Positions 8,165-14,983 of a stretch of DNA of 28,579 nt are shown piece by piece (the stretch's first letter is position 1; the number at the start of each line of letters is the position of its first letter). The translations under genes and the position numbers were made by a program. Under the pieces are notes generated by a model, which ran no database searches, had not been told where the DNA came from, and saw only the letters and a program-made list of their open reading frames with translations. The stretch is from positions 1-28,579 of IMG/VR virus record IMGVR_UViG_3300029913_000087; one strand, given 5' to 3'. This stretch comes from a virus.

Positions 8165-8360
8165 AGTTTTAACCGAATTTATTCGGAGATACTATAAAGG
8201 AAACATAGACTAACCACAGCCTCGACGGAAACTTTAGATAAATAAATTCATTCAATTCAAAATTGATGGACAGTTTCGCGGGTAACACCGGACTGAAACT
8301 ACATTTTTCTAGAAATAATGAATTTATAACTTCTTAGGTTAACGAAGACTGGAGTAATCA
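8165..8360 (+). promoter_or_regulatory. 196-base leader of the capsid gene pair
   Basis: This non-coding gap precedes the decoration and capsid genes, which need very high expression. It contains a small hairpin CCGAA/TTCGG just after the preceding stop, a GATAAATAA box (8237-8245) resembling a T4-type late-promoter core, and an AGTTTC/GAAACT stem further down. A late promoter is likely somewhere here, but I cannot fix its exact position. Confidence 0.35.
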
Positions 8361-9056
8361 ATGGGATCGATTGGCGGCCAAGCCTCTGGTGACTTTAAGT
8401 TAAGCACCAGTGCACTGCGAATCCTATACAGCATCTTCAAGGACAGTATTACGTCCTTGTCGCCTGATGGGTTTACGCAGAATAATCCAAACGTAGTTAC
8501 AACGCTTAGTGCGGTGTCTACGACAATTCCGGTTAATGTCAAGAAGGGCGTCCTCGGCGCTTCGGTTGCATTCGTGCGACCAGACATTGGTGAGAACACG
8601 ACTGGTGGTGGTGTCCTCGTAAGCGCAGCTTACGTCGTTAACACGCGTCCACTCGGTCTCTTTATCAACGATGCCGTTGGTAATGCATACGAGAACACTC
8701 CAGGCCCCGCCTCGGGTAAGGGTCCGTTCCTTCGTGGCGGCGCGTGCGGCGTAAAGCTGTACGAGACGGCGAAGCAAACGACCAACTCTGTGTCCTCTGG
8801 TGCGATGATCACCTCTGGTGGAACAGTTGGAACAGCGCTGGTTTACAGCCCAGGACAAAAGCTTTACGCTTCAGTCAATGGCTATCTGACCAACGACTGG
8901 ACCGACTCCTACGAGGCCCAGTGGCTATACGCTTCCAGTCTCGGAAGCAGCTCGGGCGGCAAGCCCCTCGAACCCGACGTTACCCGAATGGGTACCGTCT
9001 TGGCCCAACCTGACTCAACGAGCACCGAGATGTTTCTCGAGCTCACGTTGGCATAA
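8361..9056 (+). CDS. Probable capsid decoration/stabilisation protein
   Basis: The product has 231 residues and GGAG eight bases upstream of the ATG. It is Gly/Ser/Thr/Val-rich with an evident beta-sandwich or beta-barrel pattern and almost no charged helix. A segment YSPGQKLYASVNGYLTN near residue 160 resembles the strand-turn region of small phage head-decoration proteins. It is encoded 23 bases upstream of the major capsid gene and shares its high-expression codon choice and long leader, a common place for decoration genes. The call rests on pattern and position. A capsid fibre or another coat component is the alternative. Confidence 0.55.
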   Translation: MGSIGGQASGDFKLSTSALRILYSIFKDSITSLSPDGFTQNNPNVVTTLSAVSTTIPVNVKKGVLGASVAFVRPDIGENTTGGGVLVSAAYVVNTRPLGLFINDAVGNAYENTPGPASGKGPFLRGGACGVKLYETAKQTTNSVSSGAMITSGGTVGTALVYSPGQKLYASVNGYLTNDWTDSYEAQWLYASSLGSSSGGKPLEPDVTRMGTVLAQPDSTSTEMFLELTLA

Positions 9057-9079
9057 GCCGGAAGGACAAGGAAAATACC

Positions 9080-9970
9080 ATGAATCCATTCGGCGTACAG
9101 GTTGTTGATAACACCCTCAAAGAGGCGATGGTTGATAAGTTCATCGGATCGCAAGCCGGACGTAAGCGTCTAGCTGCCTCGATGATTCAGCCACTTCGTG
9201 AGCGGCGCGATTACTCGTCCGTTGGCCGCAAGACCTTTTTGGTCGAGCAGCTCCCGGACGGTGCTCTCCCGATCTACGATAAGGATCCGGACGTCACGGC
9301 ATACGTGATTGGTGAGGAAGGCGAGTCGATCACGGCGGTCATGAAGCCCCGCCGCGTTATCTTCCCGCTCTTCGAGATTGCGGCCCTCCCCAAGGCCCCT
9401 CTTACGCAAATCAAGGAGCGTCGGTACGACCTCCTGAAGCGTATGCAGGACCTCGGCAAGGCGCAGGTTCAGGCTGCGGAAGACGATCGCGTCTTCAGCA
9501 TCATGGACGCTCTCGCCGTCAACGGGTTCGATGAACTCCCCGGTCAGACAAACCCGGACATTCCGGTTGTCGCCCCGATTTCGCCAGCCGTCCTCGCGGA
9601 CGCGTTTGCCGAGATCGAGCGTCAGGACCTTCGCGTTGCTCGCGTTTACATGAACGCTACGGATTACGCAGATATCCGTAAGTTCGGTCGCGACGTTCTC
9701 GACATCGAGAGCCAGGCAACCCTCTGGAAGACAGGAATGATGGCAACCGGGTGGAATGCCCAGTTCATCGTCAGCCGTTTAGTCGCCGCAGGCGTCGTCT
9801 ACATCACCTGCGAGCCGGAGCACTTCGGTCGTATCCCGGTTAGAACAGAGTTGACGGTTCTCTCGGCAGACAACCCGGAAGAGAGGACGATCGGTTTTAG
9901 CATGTTCGAAAATCTTGGCATCGGTGCATACAACCCTCGCGGTCTCGTTCGTTTGATAGTCACTCGATAA
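9080..9970 (+). CDS. Major capsid protein (HK97-fold type)
   Basis: The product has 296 residues with AAGGA-type SD sequence upstream and the most GC-rich, uniform codon use in the window, as expected for the most abundant virion protein. The N-terminal arm contains AGRKRLAASMIQPLRERRDY. The segment PDGALPIYDKDPDVTAYV with GEEGE after it and the later R-V-Y-M-N-A-T-D-Y-A-D-I-R region fit the strand/spine-helix order of HK97-like coat proteins. The C-terminal IGAYNPRGLVRLIV strand also fits. It follows the protease and decoration genes, and a strong hairpin closes the gene. The N-terminal motif is reused in two small reverse-strand genes downstream (12703 and 13298). No large N-terminal delta domain is evident. 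Confidence 0.75.
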   Translation: MNPFGVQVVDNTLKEAMVDKFIGSQAGRKRLAASMIQPLRERRDYSSVGRKTFLVEQLPDGALPIYDKDPDVTAYVIGEEGESITAVMKPRRVIFPLFEIAALPKAPLTQIKERRYDLLKRMQDLGKAQVQAAEDDRVFSIMDALAVNGFDELPGQTNPDIPVVAPISPAVLADAFAEIERQDLRVARVYMNATDYADIRKFGRDVLDIESQATLWKTGMMATGWNAQFIVSRLVAAGVVYITCEPEHFGRIPVRTELTVLSADNPEERTIGFSMFENLGIGAYNPRGLVRLIVTR

Positions 9971-9987
9971 TCAAACGGTTTAGTTAT

Positions 9988-10021
9988 TTGAGCCCCATTG
10001 ACGAAAGTCGGTGGGGCTCAA
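9988..10021 (+). terminator. Strong hairpin downstream of the capsid gene, abutting the next start codon
   Basis: TTGAGCCCCATTGAC (9988-10002) pairs over 15 bp with GTCGGTGGGGCTCAA (10007-10021), including two G-T wobbles, around a GAAA tetraloop. The T-rich run after it is poor. It probably stabilises or ends the capsid mRNA. The ATG of the nuclease gene is the next base, so the SD-like GGTGGGG lies inside the stem and would be hidden in read-through transcripts. Confidence 0.75.
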
Positions 10022-11527
10022 ATGTATGTTTTGGGGCATACAATGTTATGTCCCTGCGGAAAAGAAGCCACCCATCAGAACAGTTGTTTTAACTGTTCAT
10101 TATCTAAAAATTATCTTGATGAGTATCCTTCATTAAATAAAATACTGGACCTTGGATCAATAGAGAAATTACAAATTCCAATATCAGCAGCAAAATTGGG
10201 GGCCTTGGTTGCTATTTGTCAAAAATGTAGTTCATTAACAAAAATTACTATTGTTAGTTTGTTAAAACAAATTAAAAGAAATATTAAAAATAAGGCATAT
10301 TTCTTTTATCAATGTCATACATGTTCAAAGGCTGGCAAATCTGGCATATCAACAAATAATGTTCTTAAACTCATCAATTTGGATCTCACTATTCAAAAAT
10401 TTGGCGGATTGCCAGATAACATCAAAAAAGGAATGGTTGTTGCTCAATGTGAAGACTGCAAAGGATTGTTTGATGTGAAAATGGGTAGTTTGCTTCATCA
10501 AGCAAGACGGCACAAACTTAATGGTAGAACTTGTATCTACAAATGTTTCAAATGTGGCGTACGACGTCCAGATGCGTTAGAAAAATCTTCGGCGTCTCGC
10601 GCTCTTCAATTACAAGAAGGACATATTTCTGGCCTTGAAAAGGCCATGGGAAATAGATTAGATTATCTTGGAATCAAATTTGAAAGTCAATTTAGACTTG
10701 ATATGTATGTTTGGGATTTCTTCCTTCCAGATCAAAAATTATTGATCGATGTAAATGGCGAATATTGGCATTCTCTGCCGAAAAATTTATCAAAAGATAA
10801 AGCTAAGATAACGTATACTGAGAGATACCATTCTGAATATAAAATTCTCGTTGTTCAAGAGAAAAATTTTTTGAATCCACTTAGAGTTGATAAAATTCTG
10901 CAAGAAAAACTCGGTATCACTTCCGAAATTCCACTTATCGATTTCGATTTTTCTGTTGTAAATATTGTTCAATTACCAATAGGTTCTAAGTACTCAACTC
11001 CTTACGCTACATTCCTAAACTCATATCATTATGCTTGTTGCGGAAGATCTGGAAAAGTTGTATTCGGTGCTTTTTTAGGGTCTGAGTTAATAGCTGTTTG
11101 CAAATTTAGTTCTGTTGTCCGCAATGAAGTAGCCTCCTCAATGAAATTAAAATGTACTCAAGTGATGGAACTTGACAGATTTTGCATTCATCCAACATAT
11201 CAAAAAAAGAATTTTGCTTCTTGGTTCATATCAAGATGTTCTAAGAATATATTTACTTCTTATCAAAATATCTTAGGACTTGCTAGTTTTGCTGATTCGA
11301 CGTTCGGTCATTCAGGGACCATTTACAAAGCTTCAAATTGGACTGAAGTTGGTCAAACTAAACCTAGTTATCATTACATGGATGATCTTGGGATACCTAT
11401 TAATAAAAAACGAGTTTATGATATCGCTTCGAAACTTTGTATGAAAGAAGCAGAATATGTTCAGAAACATAATCTTGTGAAATATAAGGAACTTCCGAAA
11501 ACAAAGTTTATTTTATTGCGAAAATAA
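10022..11527 (+). CDS. Zinc-ribbon/Vsr-like nuclease/Mom-like GNAT fusion, probable homing endonuclease
   Basis: ATG 10022 is preferred; an in-frame TTG at 9998 lies inside the hairpin. The product has 501 residues. The N-terminal ~190 residues hold several CxxC/CxC zinc-ribbon sites (CPCG, CQKC, CHTC, CEDC, CFKC), likely DNA-binding. Residues about 215-280 match the Vsr/EDxHD (PD-(D/E)xK-like) nuclease pattern: FESQF, YVWDFFLP, LLIDVNGEYWH. Residues about 325-460 resemble the GNAT-fold Mom DNA-modification family: ELDRFCIHPTYQKKNFASW and ADSTFGHSGTIYKASNW. The Vsr-like fold is known in the freestanding homing endonuclease I-Bth0305I. The Mom-like domain might modify DNA or only contribute structure. 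The gene is AT-rich, unlike the capsid gene it follows, indicating separate origin. Confidence 0.65.
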   Translation: MYVLGHTMLCPCGKEATHQNSCFNCSLSKNYLDEYPSLNKILDLGSIEKLQIPISAAKLGALVAICQKCSSLTKITIVSLLKQIKRNIKNKAYFFYQCHTCSKAGKSGISTNNVLKLINLDLTIQKFGGLPDNIKKGMVVAQCEDCKGLFDVKMGSLLHQARRHKLNGRTCIYKCFKCGVRRPDALEKSSASRALQLQEGHISGLEKAMGNRLDYLGIKFESQFRLDMYVWDFFLPDQKLLIDVNGEYWHSLPKNLSKDKAKITYTERYHSEYKILVVQEKNFLNPLRVDKILQEKLGITSEIPLIDFDFSVVNIVQLPIGSKYSTPYATFLNSYHYACCGRSGKVVFGAFLGSELIAVCKFSSVVRNEVASSMKLKCTQVMELDRFCIHPTYQKKNFASWFISRCSKNIFTSYQNILGLASFADSTFGHSGTIYKASNWTEVGQTKPSYHYMDDLGIPINKKRVYDIASKLCMKEAEYVQKHNLVKYKELPKTKFILLRK

Positions 11528-11529
11528 CT

Positions 11530-11582
11530 TTTCGATGTTTGAAAAATTCACATTTCAAATATTGAGAATCGAATCATCGAAA
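11530..11582 (+). terminator. Nested inverted repeats after the nuclease gene
   Basis: TTTCGATG (11530-11537) pairs with CATCGAAA (11575-11582). Immediately inside, TTTGAAA (11538-11544) pairs with TTTCAAA (11553-11559). The two stems are contiguous on the left side. They lie just after the nuclease stop codon and may end its transcript. A further CTCGAGA/TCTCGAG hairpin follows at 11619-11642. Confidence 0.45.
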
Positions 11583-11590
11583 TTTCTTAA

Positions 11591-11677
11591 ATGTTGGGCT
11601 CTTTCCAATCTGCGTCCACTCGAGAGTTCAAAGAATCTCGAGAAAGGATGTCGAGTGTAATATGGAGAGAGGTATAA
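11591..11677 (+). CDS. Possible 28-residue leader peptide
   Basis: An ATG at 11591 opens a 28-codon frame (MLGSFQSASTREFKES near the N-terminus) that ends one base before the ATG of the broken gene at 11679. No SD is present. Its amino-acid make-up is compatible with coding, but the length gives little support. Confidence 0.2.
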   Translation: MLGSFQSASTREFKESRERMSSVIWREV

Positions 11678-11678
11678 A

Positions 11679-11883
11679 ATGGCCAAGGTAAAGGTTATAA
11701 CAGTAATAGGAAAGGGGGGCTCTCCAAGGGGAATTACCGGGTAAATTTTCTACGAGACTCGAAGATGCAATCAACGCAGTATTGAGTGAAGAAGTTAATC
11801 CTAATTGGGAGATGCAAGGACAGCCAGTATTTGATAACACTGGCGACTGTCATGTAATTTTTCGACGGGCCTTTCGCAATTGA
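11679..11883 (+). pseudogene. Small gene with a reading-frame break at a six-G run
   Basis: GAGAGG precedes ATG 11679 by six bases. The frame reads MAKVKVITVIGKGG and then stops at 11742. A second frame, offset by +1 (equally -2), opens at 11710 and runs to TGA 11881-11883 with clearly protein-like sequence (LPGKFSTRLEDAINAVL and VFDNTGDCHVIFRRAFRN). Removing one G from the run at 11714-11719 joins them into a continuous protein of about 67 residues. It is either a mutated gene, a sequencing or assembly indel, a phase-variable gene, or a programmed frameshift at AAAGGGGGGC. The protein family is not recognised. It converges on the reverse gene ending at 11898. Confidence 0.65.
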
Positions 11884-11897
11884 TAAATTCTTCGGAG

Positions 11898-12197
11898 TTA
11901 CTCATCGACCACGGCCATAGATGGTCCATCGATTTTCCATCCATGGTCCACTTTTCTCAGAAAATTCATTCCATCTACGGGAGCTTTATCAACAGATTCA
12001 ATACCTGTTCCAACTTCTTCTGGTGAAGTTGGAATATCGTCCGGGTAAGCTGGCTCCTTGAACAATTTTATTTTGTGCTGTCCGAGAATACTTCTAGCAT
12101 GATCTACATTCTTCGCAGCGGCCAAATCCGTATTAACGGCATCAAATACCCCTCCATTGGCTACGCGGACGGCTATTCTCAATAGATCCATACTCAT
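11898..12197 (-). CDS. Small reverse-strand protein, function unknown
   Basis: The product has 99 residues from ATG 12197. ATG 12191 is equally possible and has AGGA five bases upstream. The N-terminal ~45 residues are helical (MDLLRIAVRVA, LAAAKNVDHARSIL). The C-terminal half is acidic and Pro-rich and ends in a short aromatic segment (KVDHGWKIDG). It has no Cys cluster, signal peptide or membrane segment. It converges with the broken gene at 11679 and diverges from the gene at 12240 across a 42-base gap. It belongs to the patch of small alternating-strand genes behind the capsid gene. Function unknown. Confidence 0.65.
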   Translation of the reverse strand: MSMDLLRIAVRVANGGVFDAVNTDLAAAKNVDHARSILGQHKIKLFKEPAYPDDIPTSPEEVGTGIESVDKAPVDGMNFLRKVDHGWKIDGPSMAVVDE

Positions 12198-12239
12198 CCT
12201 ATATATGAAAATCTGAGAGTCTCAAGCGTAAAATAAATC

Positions 12240-12716
12240 ATGGAAGTTTTCTGTACAGCCAAAAAACTCACCGAATATCAAGACACCATCGAATTTTCTG
12301 CATTCATTCTCCAAGGTTGGAAGCTTGAACCAGGAACCAAGCTGGAACAGCGGAGAGATGAGGTCGTGATCGCTACGTGGGAACTAGTAAATCATACCCA
12401 CAAGTCTCTCACCGTGAAGAAAATTGGTATCCCAATTGAATTTGGCGATATGTTCTATGTCGAAAATCCCGAGGTAATCGTGATTCCAGTTCAGGTCGAG
12501 TCAGAAATGACGAGCGCTTTGGTATTTGCCGGTAAAAATTGGAAGATGGCGTCCCCAAAGAAGTGGGTTCCGACAGAACTTCTAACGACAACAGTCCAAA
12601 CTGGAATGAAGGATACTCTAGGCGAAGTCATTATTCTTGAGAAGAATTATTCAGTCTTCAAATTCATCAATAATCTGAATGAGACTATATTCGTCGCAGT
12701 ACTCAAGACTCCATGA
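12240..12716 (+). CDS. Beta-rich small protein, function unknown
   Basis: The product has 158 residues. No SD precedes the ATG; only an AT-rich GTAAAATAAATC run does. Alternating hydrophobic residues throughout (VVIATWELVNHT, PEVIVIPVQV, TIFVAVLKTP) indicate a mostly beta fold, such as a small sandwich. It has no catalytic or metal motif and no signal peptide. The 3' end overlaps the convergent gene at 12703 by 14 bases. It could be a minor virion protein or an accessory gene; I see nothing that decides between these. Confidence 0.65.
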   Translation: MEVFCTAKKLTEYQDTIEFSAFILQGWKLEPGTKLEQRRDEVVIATWELVNHTHKSLTVKKIGIPIEFGDMFYVENPEVIVIPVQVESEMTSALVFAGKNWKMASPKKWVPTELLTTTVQTGMKDTLGEVIILEKNYSVFKFINNLNETIFVAVLKTP

Positions 12717-12984
12717 CTTGATGGACGCAACACTCTTCATCTGTATGGGAAACTGCGTCCTCGGGTTCCCAATGTGGCTTCCCGCATTCGTTACACATTC
12801 CCCAAGGTCCGCCGAAACGTCTACGGCGGATTGGGTCTATCATAGCTTTGGCTAAAGCCAACTTTGCCGGAGCCAAATTTTGGTAAATATCCATAATTTG
12901 CTTTATTTGCTCCGGAGAGGTTGCACCTAATTTTTCAAATTTATCTTTGAGCGTCATTGTTCCATGATTCCATGAAACAGGCAT
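12703..12984 (-). CDS. Zinc-knuckle miniprotein with a capsid N-arm-like motif
   Basis: The product is 93 residues from ATG 12984, or 84 from ATG 12957. After a helical N-terminal part it has LAKAMIDPIRRRRF (residues 44-57). This aligns with LAASMIQPLRERRDY of the major capsid protein, with 8 identities in the first 13 positions. A CNECGKPH site (Cys64, Cys67) follows at once, and a CC-H cluster near the end could complete a zinc site. It is the last gene of a reverse-strand run 13298, 13007, 12703 with short gaps, so co-transcription is likely. It may bind capsid partners by mimicking the coat-protein arm; that is inference. Confidence 0.65.
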   Translation of the reverse strand: MPVSWNHGTMTLKDKFEKLGATSPEQIKQIMDIYQNLAPAKLALAKAMIDPIRRRRFGGPWGMCNECGKPHWEPEDAVSHTDEECCVHQVMES

Positions 12985-13006
12985 TCGACGTCATCGTGTT
13001 CTACGA

Positions 13007-13288
13007 TCATTCCATGTACATGAAGACGAACTCTCCAGTTCCTGCTGGAAGAAGCAGGAGGGCCTGCCTTATGACCTCTCGAGCCCAGTCATCCTGAACC
13101 CGCTCAGCACAATCCAGCATAGCTATGGACTCAGGAGTCTTGGGCGGGACTCCCACCCTCATAAGATGACGACACTCGATTCCGAGCGTCTCTAGCAGGG
13201 TGATAACCTGCAGCACAAAGGACTCTCGGGTATATGCGTACATCCCCGGAGTCAGGGCCATCTCTTCGAGCCGCTTTCGGAAGTTCAT
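13007..13288 (-). CDS. Small reverse-strand helical protein, function unknown
   Basis: The product has 93 residues. AGG lies just upstream of the ATG, and the stop codon of the preceding reverse gene is about ten bases away, so the two are likely translated from one mRNA. The sequence is mostly amphipathic helix (FVLQVITLLETLGIE, DDWAREVIRQALLLLPAG) with two Cys. There is no signal peptide or clear membrane segment. It is the middle gene of the three-gene reverse run. I do not recognise the family. Confidence 0.65.
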   Translation of the reverse strand: MNFRKRLEEMALTPGMYAYTRESFVLQVITLLETLGIECRHLMRVGVPPKTPESIAMLDCAERVQDDWAREVIRQALLLLPAGTGEFVFMYME

Positions 13289-13297
13289 CCTGGCTGC

Positions 13298-13516
13298 CTA
13301 CTGCAGAAGTAACGTAAAAGCAAGAGGATCCAGGTCCTTGACAATCCGGCGGGACCTAGTACCTAAATCGATATTACATTTTGGACACTTTCTGTAATCT
13401 AACGTTGTTCTAAGCGGTTGCATCATGGACGCAGCCAACTTGGTTCTCCCAGACGCAGTTGCCATATACTTCGAGATTAATGCTTTTTTCTCTTCCTCAG
13501 TAACTATCGGTTGCAT
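13298..13516 (-). CDS. 72-residue capsid N-arm paralogue with zinc knuckle
   Basis: Residues 12-41 align without gaps to residues 16-45 of the major capsid protein, with 15 of 30 positions identical. The core is SGRTKLAASMMQPLRTTLDY. Directly after it comes CPKC (Cys44, Cys47), and the protein then ends with a short basic and hydrophobic tail. The rest of the capsid fold is absent, so it is not a second coat protein. It is the first gene of the three-gene reverse run. No SD is seen; an ATAAATAG box lies about 22 bases upstream. Possible roles are a capsid-assembly regulator, a minor capsid-binding protein, or a remnant of a duplicated capsid gene; the added CxxC argues for a selected function. 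Confidence 0.7.
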   Translation of the reverse strand: MQPIVTEEEKKALISKYMATASGRTKLAASMMQPLRTTLDYRKCPKCNIDLGTRSRRIVKDLDPLAFTLLLQ

Positions 13517-13538
13517 TTTTTAACAGTACACTTTTGAA

Positions 13539-13546
13539 CTATTTAT
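13539..13546 (-). promoter_or_regulatory. Late-promoter-like box for the reverse-strand run
   Basis: ATAAATAG on the minus strand, 22 bases before the ATG at 13516, resembles the T4 late-promoter core TATAAATA. Its placement in the 44-base divergent gap is suitable. No phage sigma factor is visible in this window, so this is tentative. Confidence 0.3.
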
Positions 13547-13560
13547 TCAATCACATAAAT

Positions 13561-14454
13561 ATGAAGGTATGGCAACATTTGGCATCTTGGCAACGTAAGA
13601 CGATATTTCGGACCGCCTCGGACAAGCCTTCTGTTACTCCGGAAGAAATCGTAGACCATCTGCGGTCAATTGCCGCCGCCCTTGATTCTGCGAAAAATCC
13701 TAGCAGGTCTCTCGTCTTGGCAGCGATCACCGGCCTCATAATGGCTACAGATCGTTCACTATCAGCTACCATTCGCGATGCTATTAAAGACAAGATCATT
13801 GAAGCCGTTCCGTCAGAATTTGATAGCCTATACGATACGAATCCGGAAGGAAAAGGTTTCAAAAAGGGTTACATGTCATTTGGTCTACAACCTACTTCCT
13901 GGGTAGCCAAGGACCTGATCGGTGGTATTTTAATTCACTGTCAGTATAATATTAGTGAATTTACTTCCGAATCTCCTGGTCCCGGTGTCCAGTGGCAAGG
14001 TCATTCGAAGGGCGGTGGGATTTTAGAATTTGAACTATCCGCTTGTTATTATAATAAGCGTCTTGGTGGAGGATGTGACGAAAACGCGTTTAGTCTACAA
14101 AATCTCGGAAATGTTGTAATCTCATTTGATGCTCAAGAGAACATGGATGAAATTGAAGTTGATATGGTTGCCATATCAACTGGCATTAAGGCCATAATTA
14201 ATGAGGTCCTGACAAATCCGCCTGAGGCTGCCAAGTCTTCGAAATCGAAGAAGCTGTCGCAACCCCCGACTACGAGCCCGAAGGCACTTTTGAACTGGCT
14301 CTACATTACTGGACTGGCCGAGGCCGCCCAATCTGAAGTCGAGGCTACAGCGCGGGCTATGTCGGAGCGGAGTGGCCGTCCTTATGAGGGAGTTTTGAAT
14401 GAAGTAGTCAAATATATTCGTGGTCGAGGGTTTCCGATCAATCCGAATATCTAG
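13561..14454 (+). CDS. Structural-type protein, function unknown
   Basis: ATG 13561 is preferred over an in-frame TTG at 13534; neither has an SD. The product has 297 residues. Residues about 20-55 carry LRSIAAALDSAKNPSRSLV, closely matched by LRRIASKIDASKNPSTSLV in the gene at 15054. The middle (about 105-205) is beta-rich and Gly-rich (GGGILEFELSACYYNKRLGGG). A basic linker follows (SKSKKLSQPPTTSPK), then a helical C-terminal domain (ALLNWLYITGLAEAAQ, YEGVLNEVVKYIRGRGF). No enzymatic motif is visible. The shared helical N-terminal module suggests both proteins dock to the same partner. Confidence 0.75.
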   Translation: MKVWQHLASWQRKTIFRTASDKPSVTPEEIVDHLRSIAAALDSAKNPSRSLVLAAITGLIMATDRSLSATIRDAIKDKIIEAVPSEFDSLYDTNPEGKGFKKGYMSFGLQPTSWVAKDLIGGILIHCQYNISEFTSESPGPGVQWQGHSKGGGILEFELSACYYNKRLGGGCDENAFSLQNLGNVVISFDAQENMDEIEVDMVAISTGIKAIINEVLTNPPEAAKSSKSKKLSQPPTTSPKALLNWLYITGLAEAAQSEVEATARAMSERSGRPYEGVLNEVVKYIRGRGFPINPNI

Positions 14455-14458
14455 GCAT

Positions 14459-14731
14459 CTAGGCACTGTGAACTTGTTCCATCGCAAGAACAGGCGGTAA
14501 TTCTTTTAAAGCTTCTTTCACTAATTCTACATCATAGACTGGCGCAAGCGAAACATACCATTTTGTGGGTTTACCTGTTTCACCCACCAAACATACTACC
14601 CGTCTCACGTTAGTTGATGTAACGATGCTCACCGCATATTCACGTTCAGTGCGTCCGAAACCCTTGGAGAAGACGTTTTTTATATAGAGAACTGAGCCGT
14701 CAGATAATTTTTTCTCCCAGATCATGACCAT
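14459..14731 (-). CDS. Small reverse-strand protein, function unknown
   Basis: The product is 90 residues from ATG 14731, with a second in-frame ATG at 14725. The sequence alternates in a beta pattern (REYAVSIVTSTNVRRVVCLV, KWYVSLAPVYD), then has a helix (VELVKEALKEL). No metal or catalytic motif is visible. Its stop is five bases from the end of the convergent gene, and both stops lie in a CTAGGCAT direct repeat. It follows the reverse gene at 14747 by 15 bases and could share its mRNA. Function unknown. Confidence 0.65.
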   Translation of the reverse strand: MVMIWEKKLSDGSVLYIKNVFSKGFGRTEREYAVSIVTSTNVRRVVCLVGETGKPTKWYVSLAPVYDVELVKEALKELPPVLAMEQVHSA

Positions 14732-14745
14732 ACTTGTATTACGTA

Positions 14746-14754
14746 GTTATTTAT
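14746..14754 (-). promoter_or_regulatory. Late-promoter-like box before the 90-residue reverse gene
   Basis: ATAAATAAC on the minus strand lies 15 bases before ATG 14731. It overlaps the last codons and stop of the upstream gene, so the match to the T4-type core may simply reflect an Asp-Lys-stop ending. Confidence 0.2.
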
Positions 14755-14983
14755 CCAATTTCCGACTAGATTTTCTGGGCTTTTTTATCTTTACCGGATG
14801 AATAGTACATCGAATATTATCTAATATTTTAACGACTTCTTCTGGTCCAGCTATTTCTATGAGTTTTCTCATTTCTTTCGCACGCATTCCGATGATACAC
14901 CCGCATGCAAGCAACATCAATCCGCCTTGTTTCTCTATTAGGGCTACTGCTTTAGCTGCTGTGCGTCTGGCAGTTTGTACCAT
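14747..14983 (-). CDS. Small basic reverse-strand protein, function unknown
   Basis: The product has 78 residues, with GAGG about five bases upstream of the ATG, a good SD. The N-terminal half is an Ala-rich helix ending in a hydrophobic, Cys-containing stretch (GGLMLLACGCIIGM) that is too short for a secure membrane segment. The middle is helical (KEMRKLIEIAG, EEVVKILDNIRC), and the tail is strongly basic (KIKKPRKSSRKLDK). The basic tail might bind nucleic acid. It diverges from the gene at 15054. No family recognised. Confidence 0.65.
   Translation of the reverse strand: MVQTARRTAAKAVALIEKQGGLMLLACGCIIGMRAKEMRKLIEIAGPEEVVKILDNIRCTIHPVKIKKPRKSSRKLDK

Noticed and set aside
8424-9154. Several overlapping frames on both strands in the decoration gene
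   Set aside because: Shadows of a GC-rich, strongly biased gene with its own SD and leader.
11628-11840. 70-codon reverse-strand frame
   Set aside because: Opposes the frame-broken gene, whose forward sequence and SD are more protein-like.
11679-11883. Tail assembly chaperone with programmed frameshift
   Set aside because: The G-run shift resembles that of Mu, but the product is far too small and no tape-measure gene follows.
13534-13560. TTG extension of the 13561 gene
   Set aside because: No SD, and it would fill the divergent gap needed for the reverse-strand promoter.
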